Assembly: GCF_005938105.1 (NCBI RefSeq)
Contig: NZ_VCPE01000021.1
Coordinates: forward strand, 1 to 64,000
DNA: 64,000 nucleotides
Direction: 5' to 3'
Source of the DNA: Brucella haematophila
Lineage (GTDB): Bacteria > Pseudomonadota > Alphaproteobacteria > Rhizobiales > Rhizobiaceae
The notes beneath the pieces are model-generated. The model saw only the letters and a program-made list of their open reading frames with translations, was not told where the DNA came from and did no database searches. The position numbers and the translations under genes are program-made. Below, one piece after another: positions 43,591-51,429 of this stretch (the stretch's first letter is position 1; each line of letters begins with the position of its first letter).

Positions 43591-43692
43591 GCGGATATAA
43601 AAGCGAAAAAGCCGTCGCAACCGAGGGCGGCAAGCTATTTGAGCATTATTGCGATGCGAAGGGCTGCAAGGCCTGGGGCACGTTCGGCTATA
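43587..43692 (+). pseudogene. Small gene truncated by an IS6 element
   Basis: ATG 43587 overlaps the previous gene (ATGA). The product begins MSGYKSEKAVATEGGKLFEH and contains CDAKGCKAWGTFGY, which I associate with a small cysteine-rich protein found after plasmid Y-family polymerases. The next IS begins at 43693, so the original C-terminus is lost and the frame runs into IS sequence to 43748. Confidence 0.7.
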
Positions 43693-44508
43693 GGCTGTGT
43701 CGCAAAATTTTCACTTCTGCTGAGCTATGTGAGCGTCAGTGCGCATAATTGAGTGAGGCGAATGCGAATGACGGTCGCGTTCAAAGGTACCCATTTTCCA
43801 AAAAGTATCATCCTGCATGCAGTCTTCTTTTACGTGCGTTACCCGGTTTCCTATCGTGACCTTCAGGAAATTCTGGCAGAACGCGGCATTGCTGTGGATC
43901 ATGCGACCTTGAACCGATGGGTTGTCCGGTACTCACCGCTGATCGCTGCCCAGGCGCAATCGCGCAAGCGACCCACGGCCCGTTCCTGGCGTGTTGACGA
44001 GACCTATATCAAGGTTCGTGGTCAATGGACCTATCTGTACCGAGCCGTTGACCGAGATGGCCAAACACTGGATTTCATGCTCTCCGAACGCCGGAATCTG
44101 GCTGCAGCACGGCGTTTCTTCAAGAAAGCCATCGCAGCCAACGGTGTTCCAGACAAAATTGTCATTGATAAAAGCGGAGCCAATCTGGCCGGAGCACAAG
44201 CTGTAAACACAATCCTGAAAATCACCGGTCACAGCAAAATGATTGAAATCCTGCAGGTTAAATATCTCAACAACATCCTTGAGCAGGATCACCGGTTTAT
44301 CAAGCGAATTACCAAACCGATGATGGGCTTTAAGGCGTTTCATTCAGCCGCAGCGACAATCGCGGGCATAGAAGTGGCGCATATGATCCGTAAGAAGCAG
44401 TTCGCAAATGACAACCGCTCGCCATTTAAAGTCTTTGCGGAGCTCGCAGCATAATTGCGTCTGAAGATCTGGCCGCTTCTAACATCATGATAAATTTGCG
44501 ACATAACC
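43693..44508 (+). mobile_element. IS6-family element (second type)
   Basis: Terminal repeats GGCTGTGTCGCAAAATTT (left) and GGTTATGTCGCAAATTTA (right, complemented) match at most positions. It is 816 bp with one transposase gene. It differs from the IS6 copies at 1-202 and 23601-24417 in termini and transposase. No clear 8-bp duplication flanks it. Confidence 0.88.
43753..44454 (+). CDS. IS6-family transposase (second type)
   Basis: A 233-residue DDE transposase: helix-turn-helix region (VSYRDLQEILAERGIAVDHATLNRWVVRYSP), the first Asp in SWRVDETYIKV, the second in IVIDKSGAN, and the Glu in NNILEQDHRFIKR. The length is standard. The frame is intact, so the element may still be mobile. Confidence 0.93.
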   Translation: MRRMRMTVAFKGTHFPKSIILHAVFFYVRYPVSYRDLQEILAERGIAVDHATLNRWVVRYSPLIAAQAQSRKRPTARSWRVDETYIKVRGQWTYLYRAVDRDGQTLDFMLSERRNLAAARRFFKKAIAANGVPDKIVIDKSGANLAGAQAVNTILKITGHSKMIEILQVKYLNNILEQDHRFIKRITKPMMGFKAFHSAAATIAGIEVAHMIRKKQFANDNRSPFKVFAELAA

Positions 44509-44634
44509 CGGAATTGGCTTATCGTTTATTGGTCAGGCTCGTCGCACGTCGAGCCGTGGTAACCCAATAACTTGCCGCCTCGGGCCGTGGCCGAATCGAG
44601 AATGTTAGCCGAATTTTGAAACGCATGGGGGGCG

Positions 44635-45012
44635 ATGAGCACGTCCGTATTTGTCAGACACGCCACCAAAGACGCCGATATTGTTGCGGAGATCGTTGAC
44701 TTGATCGAGCAAGGTATTGGAGTTCCCGAAGCTGAGATCTTTTGCTCATCTCTTCATGGTTATGGCATTCCCACCGGAAAGACGTTTGTCACCTTCATGA
44801 AGGAACAGATGCTGGAGCCGAAGGTCGTCATTCTCCTGCTCACCCCCGCCTACTTTGAAAGTAAGTTTTGCCTTAGCGAACTGGGCGCCGCATGGGTGAA
44901 ATCACACTTCATTTTCCCTATCCTGGTCCCTCCCCTCGGCTACGAAGATGTTAGGGATGGCTGCGCTGGGGTGAAGCACAATTCAATGCGTATCAAAATC
45001 ATTGTATGGTGA
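44635..45012 (+). pseudogene. TIR-domain protein, C-terminally truncated
   Basis: ATG 44635 follows GGGGGGCG. The first 107 residues are a TIR domain: SVFVRHATKDADIVAEIVDLI, then EAEIFCSSLHGYG, KTFVTFMKEQMLEPKVVILLLTPAYFESKFCLSELGAAW with the Glu that is catalytic in TIR NADases, and FPILVPPLGYEDVRD. After that the product ends in 17 unrelated residues where homologues continue for another 100 or more. The gene appears cut near 44955, just before the convergent GIY-YIG gene. Such standalone TIR proteins commonly belong to anti-phage systems, but this one is probably inactive. Confidence 0.7.
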
Positions 45013-45453
45013 TCCACACACGACTGAAACGTAGACTTCGAGCAAGCACTGGCGGGTTGGGTCCGCTTCCTCCACAAAACGGAACTCCATGCGTCTGATG
45101 CGCTCGATCGCATCGGCGAATGCCGACGCGAATTCGGTCTTCAAGAGCAACCCGGCGCGCGAGGTATCACCTGGCCGGTAATCCGACCTCAGAAAACCGG
45201 TTGCTTGGCGCGCAAGTTTGAAGGCAAATGGAGCACTGTTGTGGCCACTGGATCGGCGGGTATGCTGGCCGTAGCGCTTGCGCACATCGCGAGTGCGGCC
45301 GACGTAGAGACTGTTTCCGTCTTCCGAAAACATGTAGATTCCGGATCCCTTAAATTCTGGCCGCAAGATTGCGTCTGTGACCGGCGCTTGAGCCATTAGT
45401 GCTTCGAATTTCGGATGCAAGTTTTCAGTAAATGCCCGGAACGTCTCGTGCAT
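44983..45453 (-). CDS. GIY-YIG nuclease-domain protein
   Basis: A 156-residue protein. GIYMFSEDGNSLYVGRTRDVRKRYGQH contains the GIY and YVG strands and catalytic Arg of the fold. Glu in EFRFVEE, near residue 125, is the candidate metal-binding residue. No second domain is recognisable. Its stop lies only 25 bases from the truncated TIR gene, on the opposite strand. Related single-domain proteins occur in mobile-element cargo. It might be part of a defence group with the TIR and HEPN genes, or unrelated. Confidence 0.8.
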   Translation of the reverse strand: MHETFRAFTENLHPKFEALMAQAPVTDAILRPEFKGSGIYMFSEDGNSLYVGRTRDVRKRYGQHTRRSSGHNSAPFAFKLARQATGFLRSDYRPGDTSRAGLLLKTEFASAFADAIERIRRMEFRFVEEADPTRQCLLEVYVSVVCGSPYNDFDTH

Positions 45454-45583
45454 GGTGTCCCCAAATATGGTCTATTGTAATGTCCGCGCTCGTTTAGACA
45501 CGCAGCACCTCCCGAATGGCGGTATCAAGAGCTTGGTCTCCACTGAACCCCGTTTAAACTGTGGAGGCAGATAGAGAGAATGG

Positions 45584-46762
45584 TTATATTATCCCCCATG
45601 CTCGAAACCGCCCCCTGCCAGTTATTTCGCGTAAATTGAGCTCATCGACAAGGCGAAGCGCGGCGCGAGGGGTGATCTCGAGTTCGGCGGCAATCATCCC
45701 GGCCGAAACCAGGGGCCTCGCCAGCACCAGTTCAATGAGCCCCGGCAGATTTGATGAGGCTCGCCTGCCCGTCAGCCGCCGTTCCAGCATCTGCCGCGCC
45801 AGCAGCAGCCGGTCATGTTCCTTGAAGCCGAGCTCGATCCCGGCCATCAAGCCCTCGAGACTGGCGGTGAGCCGGGTTTCAAAATTGCGATGCCGCCGCC
45901 GTTCGATGCGGATAGTTTTCAGGCCGGCATTGAAGGCTAAAAGATGCGCGTGGGTGGTCAGCCCTTCGCGGCGAAGCAACGAGGCTGCCAGCAGGCGGCC
46001 CAGCCACGGTGCCCGCTGCAAAACCGCGAGCTCGTTCCAGGCATCGAGCGCCAGGATGGCCTGCAAAACCGGCGGAAAATCGCTGATCGAACGTAACACC
46101 GTCCGCCATTCGTCGAGCCGTTCCTCTTCATCCCAGTCGGGATCGCGGATCAGCGGATCCACCTCCCTCCTCGGCAACCACTCTGGCTCCTTCGCCCTGG
46201 CCAAAACCGTTTCGGAGCGTGCCAGCACCGCGTCGATGGCGTCGAGATCAACGCCGGGCAGGTCGAGTCCGTCATCCAGACGATGTCTTCTCCCCTCCCC
46301 GTTTCGATGCTGCCGATCGACCGCCGTATCCGGCACGACGGCGCTTTCGCTCTCCGCGAAGATGCCGTAATCCCCAGAAGAGGATGCTGGCCACGCCTGC
46401 CCGCCAACACGAAGACTGCGCAAGCCGTTCGGGCTCAGCGCCCAGTCCGGTGGCTGCACAGCAATGCGCCGCCTTGTCTGCAACACGTCGCGGGCAATGG
46501 TGAGGGCGTGGCTCGGTGAGCGGATATCGCGCGCCGCCTCATGCAGGACCAGATCCTCCATCTCGACCAGTTCGCCGTCGAGCCACAACGAAGCGCAGGC
46601 GTCGGCAAAATGCAGCCGTTCGATCAAGCCTTGGCCGACCGGTGAATGAGCAAGGCGCTCATCGAGACGCGCCAGAGCCGCACTGGCGCGCGCCAACGGC
46701 AGCAACGGGGTATTCAGAGGCAATTGGTCGAGATCGTAACGCATTGAAAACATAGTAAACAA
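45584..46762 (-). CDS. RHE_PE00001 family protein (DUF1612 with C-terminal HTH)
   Basis: A 392-residue protein. It begins MFTMFSMRYDLDQLPLNTPLLPLARASAALARLDERL, typical of the family. An ARDIRSPSHALTIARDVLQTRR stretch follows, then a long helical middle, and ends with a winged-helix-like segment (PLVSAGMIAAELEITPRAALRLVDELNLREITGRGRFRAWGI). The family is found near replication genes on rhizobial plasmids and shows weak likeness to Fic-like regulators. The C-terminal helix-turn-helix suggests DNA binding. The upstream region is shared with the divergent antitoxin operon. Confidence 0.85.
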   Translation of the reverse strand: MFTMFSMRYDLDQLPLNTPLLPLARASAALARLDERLAHSPVGQGLIERLHFADACASLWLDGELVEMEDLVLHEAARDIRSPSHALTIARDVLQTRRRIAVQPPDWALSPNGLRSLRVGGQAWPASSSGDYGIFAESESAVVPDTAVDRQHRNGEGRRHRLDDGLDLPGVDLDAIDAVLARSETVLARAKEPEWLPRREVDPLIRDPDWDEEERLDEWRTVLRSISDFPPVLQAILALDAWNELAVLQRAPWLGRLLAASLLRREGLTTHAHLLAFNAGLKTIRIERRRHRNFETRLTASLEGLMAGIELGFKEHDRLLLARQMLERRLTGRRASSNLPGLIELVLARPLVSAGMIAAELEITPRAALRLVDELNLREITGRGRFRAWGII

Positions 46763-46833
46763 TTTCTCAAACGGACGCCATTCATTATTTAATGTCCGAC
46801 ACTGATGATGCCTTCTGGTTAGTCATATAACAC

Positions 46834-46854
46834 CCGATAAGTATAGGTTATCGG
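46834..46854. promoter_or_regulatory. Dyad CCGATAA-N7-TTATCGG upstream of the antitoxin operon
   Basis: Perfect 7-base arms surround a 7-base spacer, 78 bases before the antitoxin ATG and in the divergent gap with the DUF1612 gene. Antitoxins of the Phd/YefM type usually bind such dyads to repress their own operon. Confidence 0.5.
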
Positions 46855-46931
46855 AGGTGAAATGTACGAGGCACTTGTACGTGCTGTAAAACAATGGTAT
46901 CAATGGCGTACGATCAATTTCGGAGGTCCCG

Positions 46932-47225
46932 ATGCCCCAGACAAGCTACAAGATCAGCGAAGCCCGCAAGAATTTCGCCGAAGTCCTCGATCGCGCCAAC
47001 CAGGGCGAAGAGATCGTCATCATGCGTGGCAACGAAGTTTACGCCCGCATCGGTCCAGCAGCGGACGGTGGCAAGCGCCCTTTTGGCCTGTTGCGCCATC
47101 GTGGCCTGCCCGACAACCTGTTCGATACAGTTGATGCAGAGCAGGCGGCGATCGATGCCGGAGACTGGAATGATGATACCGGCGTCTGGCAAGGCAAATC
47201 CAACAATAGCGAAAACGCGCAATGA
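46932..47225 (+). CDS. Type II antitoxin, Phd/YefM family
   Basis: A 97-residue protein from ATG 46932 behind GGAGGTCCC. YKISEARKNFAEVLDRANQGEEIVIMRGNEVYARIGP is the Phd/YefM DNA-binding half. The C-terminal part (DAEQAAIDAGDWNDDTGVW) is the disordered toxin-neutralising segment. The stop overlaps the VapC ATG. It is expected to neutralise the downstream PIN toxin and repress the operon. Confidence 0.9.
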   Translation: MPQTSYKISEARKNFAEVLDRANQGEEIVIMRGNEVYARIGPAADGGKRPFGLLRHRGLPDNLFDTVDAEQAAIDAGDWNDDTGVWQGKSNNSENAQ

Positions 47226-47599
47226 AAATCCTGCTCGACAGCCACGCCGTCTACTGGTGGACAATCGGTAGTGATCGCCTGTCCACGAAGGCACGATCGC
47301 TGATCGAGGACAAGGCAAATGCTATCCTCGTCAGTGCGGTCACGTTCTATGAGCTGGACAACAAGATGCGCCTGAACAAGCTCGATCTCAAGCCCCAGGA
47401 ACTGCGGGCAGCCGTCACGGAAAGCGGCCTGCAAACACTAGCCATCACCGATCTGCATGCCGAACTTGCAGCAAATTTTGATTGGGAACATCGCGATCCG
47501 TGGGACCGGATTCTTGCCGCTCAGGCGCGGCTTGAGCACTGCACTTTCATCTCGACGGATCTGGCGTTCGACGCGATTCTGCATGAGCGCGTCTGGTAA
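47222..47599 (+). CDS. vapC: Type II toxin, PIN-domain ribonuclease (VapC)
   Basis: A 125-residue PIN protein: Asp6 in ILLDSHAVYWW, Glu in VTFYELDNKMRL, an Asp pair in EHRDPWDRILAAQA, and ISTDLAFDAI. These are the four acidic residues of the metal-binding RNase site. Start ATG 47222 overlaps the antitoxin stop. It is a growth-inhibiting RNase held by the antitoxin, and also a plasmid-stability factor when on a replicon like this. Confidence 0.9.
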   Translation: MKILLDSHAVYWWTIGSDRLSTKARSLIEDKANAILVSAVTFYELDNKMRLNKLDLKPQELRAAVTESGLQTLAITDLHAELAANFDWEHRDPWDRILAAQARLEHCTFISTDLAFDAILHERVW

Positions 47600-47604
47600 G
47601 GGCA

Positions 47605-47859
47605 GTGGCGGTGAAGGTATTCGTGGACATTGCCGAGGCGGCGGAGCGATTTGACGAACTGATTGACTTCGTTTTGCGCGATGACGAGGTTGTCATCTGT
47701 CGAGCTGGCGATCCTATTGCCGCGATCGTGCCAATTTCGCAGAACGGCCAGGGCACATGGGATGAAGTCTGGGCGCTGGCGCTTAAGGGAAGGCCTGCAA
47801 ACACGCACCAGACTTCGAACCACGATGAACTATATGACGAGAACGGACTGCCGAAATGA
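47605..47859 (+). CDS. Second Phd-like antitoxin-type protein, no own toxin
   Basis: A protein of 84 residues beginning at GTG 47605 or GTG 47611, soon after vapC. VDIAEAAERFDELIDFVLRDDEVVICRAGDPIAAIVPI has the Phd/YefM fold pattern, and the C-terminal segment (NHDELYDENGLPK) is again the neutralising tail type. No second toxin follows: the next gene (47856) is a recombinase, overlapped by four bases. It could be an orphan antitoxin or a regulator of the integrase. Confidence 0.7.
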   Translation: MAVKVFVDIAEAAERFDELIDFVLRDDEVVICRAGDPIAAIVPISQNGQGTWDEVWALALKGRPANTHQTSNHDELYDENGLPK

Positions 47860-48998
47860 GCAGCTCGTCGTCAGGTTCGATTGAAAAACGCACCGAGACT
47901 TTAGATACGATTGCTGCTGTCTTGCCGATGAACCGCCGCGACATGCTGGCAGGAATTTTGACCGATGAGGATGTCGAGACATTGCGCCATCTGGTCAATG
48001 AAGGCATGGGCGAAAACACGCTCCGTGCCCTGACCTCGGATCTGGCCTATCTTGAAGCCTGGTCGCTGGCTGCGACCGGCAATCCCCTCCCCTTTCCGGC
48101 GCCGGAAGCCCTGTTGCTGAAATTCATTGCGCATCACTTATGGCGGTCGCAGCAACGCGAGATCGAACCCGATCACGGCATGCCTACCGACGTGGAAGAG
48201 GAATTGCGCCAACAAGGCTTTCTGCGCGTGTCGGGACCGCATGCGCCGGCAACGGTCCGCCGGCGACTTGCCAACTGGTCGACGCTGACCCGCTGGCGCG
48301 GTCTGGAAGGATCGTTTTCATCGCCTTCCGTCAAATCGGCTATCCGGCTTGCGGTGCGCGCCCTGAACCGACCACGCAGCCGCAAGAGTGTCCATGCGAT
48401 TACCGGCGATATTCTGGGCAAGCTGCTGGCAACCTGTTCCGGAGAGGATCTAACGGCTTTGCGGGATCGGGCCATCCTGATGGTGGCCTTTGCCTCGGGC
48501 GGTCGTCGGCGTAGCGAAGTCGCCGGCTTACGTGTAGAACAGCTGGTCAAACAGGCACCGGTCACCGATGAGAACGGCTCTCCCCTCCCCTCGCTCGGCA
48601 TTCATCTCGGTCGCACCAAAACCAGTGGTGCCGATCACGATGAAATCGTCTATCTGACCGGGCGGCCTGTCGAGGCTCTCACCCGCTGGCTGGAAGCAGC
48701 CAGGATCGACAAGGGCAGCGTGTTTCGAAAAGTCGATCGCTGGGGCAATGTGTCCACGCGAGCGCTCGAACCGAGCGCCATCAACCAGATTGTCAAACAG
48801 CGCGCGCAAATGGCAGGTCTCAATGCAAAAGAATTCTCAGCCCACGGCCTGCGCTCTGGCTATCTCACCGAAGCCGCCAATCGCGGCATTCCGCTCCCCG
48901 AAGCCATGGAACAATCGCGCCATCGCTCCGTGCAGCAGGCGTCCGACTATTACAACAATGCCAAACGGCGTAGCGGACGGGCGTCAAGGCTGCTATGA
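47856..48998 (+). CDS. Tyrosine recombinase/integrase
   Basis: A 380-residue protein. The catalytic domain has the first Arg in ASGGRRRSEVAGLRVEQL, then the box HGLRSGYLTEAANRGI and MEQSRHRSVQQASDYYNNAKR with the nucleophilic Tyr near the C-terminus. The N-terminal core-binding domain is about residues 25-190. It overlaps the Phd-like gene by four bases, so toxin, antitoxins and recombinase form one transcription unit. No att site pair is recognisable in the window. It may act on plasmid multimers or mobile cargo. Confidence 0.9.
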   Translation: MSSSSSGSIEKRTETLDTIAAVLPMNRRDMLAGILTDEDVETLRHLVNEGMGENTLRALTSDLAYLEAWSLAATGNPLPFPAPEALLLKFIAHHLWRSQQREIEPDHGMPTDVEEELRQQGFLRVSGPHAPATVRRRLANWSTLTRWRGLEGSFSSPSVKSAIRLAVRALNRPRSRKSVHAITGDILGKLLATCSGEDLTALRDRAILMVAFASGGRRRSEVAGLRVEQLVKQAPVTDENGSPLPSLGIHLGRTKTSGADHDEIVYLTGRPVEALTRWLEAARIDKGSVFRKVDRWGNVSTRALEPSAINQIVKQRAQMAGLNAKEFSAHGLRSGYLTEAANRGIPLPEAMEQSRHRSVQQASDYYNNAKRRSGRASRLL

Positions 48999-49131
48999 TA
49001 CTATTCACGGAGGGACCTCCAACTCTTCGACCGCACTAAGCATGAACTGGATCGCGCTTACTTATAAACTGCCACATGCAGCTTGTTAACAGCGGTCGTT
49101 CATCGTGATGACCGCTCGAGAACGTGCCTGA

Positions 49132-49893
49132 TCAGCTACGCTGGCTTGAAAACAACAGCGTGGGGTTTAGTTCTTCAGTGCCGATATATGGATTGGCATG
49201 GATCGCAAGAATCCACAGGCTGATCGAAGCCGTTGCCGAGTAAAGTAGCAAGGCATGCCTCCCAGCCCGCACCCGATCCGCATGGGTCGAGGCAATAGTG
49301 GCGATAGTCAGGAATGTCAGCGCCAGTACAAGATACCATTTATATTGGTCGATGGACGTATTAGCGATAGCGATGCGATCATTGCGCGCATTCTGAAGCT
49401 CGTTAAAATCATGAATGAGCTGGGATACGATCGGAGAGGGCGTGCCGTCGCTGGCCACCGTCTGGACAACGGAACGAATGGCAAGAAGCGACTTCTCCAC
49501 CTTGGGCGAAGGCACGATATTGTCGTCGGCTCCCCATTCATCTGACACCACCAGATTCCGATAGGTTTCCACTGCGTTCTTAAGTCTCTCATTGTTCAGG
49601 ACCGTGGGATGAGCAGTCCCCAACATTCGAAATATCGCAGACCGTTCGTTGCTGGTCGCGAGATCCGCTCGAGAATTGAGTGTCCATGCATCTGCCGCGA
49701 CGAAGCCGAGAGACAAAGCCCATGCGGTGGATATCGTGCCGACAAAGGCTCCAATGGGCACCGAAGTCGGATCTTTCAACGCCCGCAGGCCCCGCAGCTT
49801 CAGAAGGAGCCAGCCGCAGGCATATAAAAGCGCCCCGAAAAAGCAAAATGCCAAGAATGATACGTAAATCGACATCCCCAGTAATGTTGCCAT
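49132..49893 (-). CDS. DUF4239-like membrane protein (bestrophin-like)
   Basis: The start chosen is ATG 49893 (MATLLGMSIYVSFLAFCFFG); the open frame continues to 49926 without a good site. Two N-terminal membrane helices precede a soluble middle (SNERSAIFRMLGTAHPTVLNNERLKNAVETY), and two C-terminal helices follow (WYLVLALTFLTIATIAST; ALLLYSATASISLWILAIHANPY). The pattern resembles DUF4239 proteins. The function is unknown. It is on the minus strand, divergent from the MFS gene. Confidence 0.65.
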   Translation of the reverse strand: MATLLGMSIYVSFLAFCFFGALLYACGWLLLKLRGLRALKDPTSVPIGAFVGTISTAWALSLGFVAADAWTLNSRADLATSNERSAIFRMLGTAHPTVLNNERLKNAVETYRNLVVSDEWGADDNIVPSPKVEKSLLAIRSVVQTVASDGTPSPIVSQLIHDFNELQNARNDRIAIANTSIDQYKWYLVLALTFLTIATIASTHADRVRAGRHALLLYSATASISLWILAIHANPYIGTEELNPTLLFSSQRS

Positions 49894-50226
49894 GAACGCC
49901 CCCCCCCAAAAAATACGTTGGCGCAACTCATTATATAGAGGGCGTAAATAAACCGTGTTCTCTGGAAGGGAATTGGATATAGGTCCTCTCGTTTATCGCG
50001 GCGTTTATTCGAAGTTACACAGAGTGTGACGACCGATCTGAATGAAATAGATCAATGTTTTAAAATCTCTTTTCAGCACAAGTCTTCTCCGAAAACTGTT
50101 TTACCCTTTTCGGGGAGGCCTCTATGTAGAATTTTTGCAATTTCGGCTTTACTAATTGATTACGAAGAACGGTGTATTGGACAATGGGGTATCATCGATT
50201 CTATCCTTTTGGGTTGGGGCAAAGAA

Positions 50227-51429
50227 TTGAGACTGGAAGCAGAAGTCGACAGCGTTGAAACAAAACGCTCAAGTGAAAAAAGTTCGCTCCTTTCCCTTGC
50301 CATCATAATTGCGACAGCGTCAATTTTCGGGCTCACTTACAGCCTGACGGCTCCGCTGGTGGCGCATATGCTTATCAAAAGCGGGCTGACGGAAACGCTT
50401 GTCGGTGCCAATGCCGCCATGCATGCGCTCGGCGTCCTGTGCATAGCCCCCTTCCTTTCGGGACTGGCTATCCGCTACAAGCCCAAATATCTCATCATGG
50501 CCGCGCTACTTTCATCAGCGTTGCTTCTGATCCTGTTTCCAATGGTGCCTAGTTTCTGGTTCTGGTTTCCGTTGCGTTTCCTGCTGGGAATTTCTGCCGA
50601 AATTCTGTTCGTATTGACGGAAACCTGGGCCAGCGAGCTGAGCGACAATAAAAATCGCGGACGCATCATGGCGACCTATACGGCGTCGCTCTCGCTGGGT
50701 TTTGCCGGCGGCCCGTTGATCCTGTCGTTTACGGGGTTTGAAGGGCTGGTGCCATTTGCAATCGGGGCGGTCGTCGCCCTCCTCGCCTTTGTCATCATGA
50801 GTCTGCCGGGACTTCGACAGATTGAAATGGCCCAGCAAAAACACTCAAATTTCTTGCGTATGATGCGACTGTCGCCCATTGCCATGGGAACAACGGCAAT
50901 CAATTCGGCAGTTGAAACAGCCGGACTGTCTTTCCTTGCCATTTATGCCATGCGGCTCGGCTGGAACGAAACCGAAGGTGCACAACTGATCACGGTTCTC
51001 ATGGTCGGTGCCATTGCGCTGCAGCTTCCCATCGGCTGGCTATCAGACAAGATGAACCGGGTTACACTGATGATCGCCCTAACGGCGGTTTCCGCAATAA
51101 CGGCATTTCTCTGGCCCCTGCTTCTATCGGTGAGCTGGCTGGCCTACCCGGCATTGTTCATCTGGGGCGGAATTTTCGTTGGCATTTATACGACAATGCT
51201 CGCGATAATCGGCTCGCAGTTCCGTGGGGCGGACCTTATCAGCGTCTATGCGGCGATGGGGCTGTTCTGGGGCGGTGGCGCCTTGGTGGGACCGATGCTG
51301 GCAGGCGGTTTTCTGGACGTGATGCAGCACGGCCTACCGACCTTTGTGGGAATGGTCTGCGTCGTTTTCATGGTGTTCGCCCTGATCGTAAAGCGCACGC
51401 TTAAACCCAGTGGAGCCCCCCAGGCATGA
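50227..51429 (+). CDS. MFS transporter (YcaD-like)
   Basis: A protein of about 400 residues with twelve hydrophobic segments. The MFS signature between TM2 and TM3 reads GLAIRYKPKYL. Conserved TM4-5 text RFLLGISAEILFVLTETWASELSDNKNRGRIMATY is typical of the YcaD/YfkF group. The frame is open to 50026, but the first 67 codons look non-coding. The start is therefore placed at TTG 50227, just before EVDSVETKRSSEK and TM1; no better ATG exists. The stop overlaps the next gene's ATG (ATGA), so transport and the following hydrolase are coupled. The substrate is unknown. Confidence 0.82.
   Translation: MRLEAEVDSVETKRSSEKSSLLSLAIIIATASIFGLTYSLTAPLVAHMLIKSGLTETLVGANAAMHALGVLCIAPFLSGLAIRYKPKYLIMAALLSSALLLILFPMVPSFWFWFPLRFLLGISAEILFVLTETWASELSDNKNRGRIMATYTASLSLGFAGGPLILSFTGFEGLVPFAIGAVVALLAFVIMSLPGLRQIEMAQQKHSNFLRMMRLSPIAMGTTAINSAVETAGLSFLAIYAMRLGWNETEGAQLITVLMVGAIALQLPIGWLSDKMNRVTLMIALTAVSAITAFLWPLLLSVSWLAYPALFIWGGIFVGIYTTMLAIIGSQFRGADLISVYAAMGLFWGGGALVGPMLAGGFLDVMQHGLPTFVGMVCVVFMVFALIVKRTLKPSGAPQA

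Noticed and set aside
45561-46370. Plus-strand ORF of 269 codons, rich in Arg and Ser
   Set aside because: It is the complement of the DUF1612 gene, whose family sequence is convincing on the minus strand.
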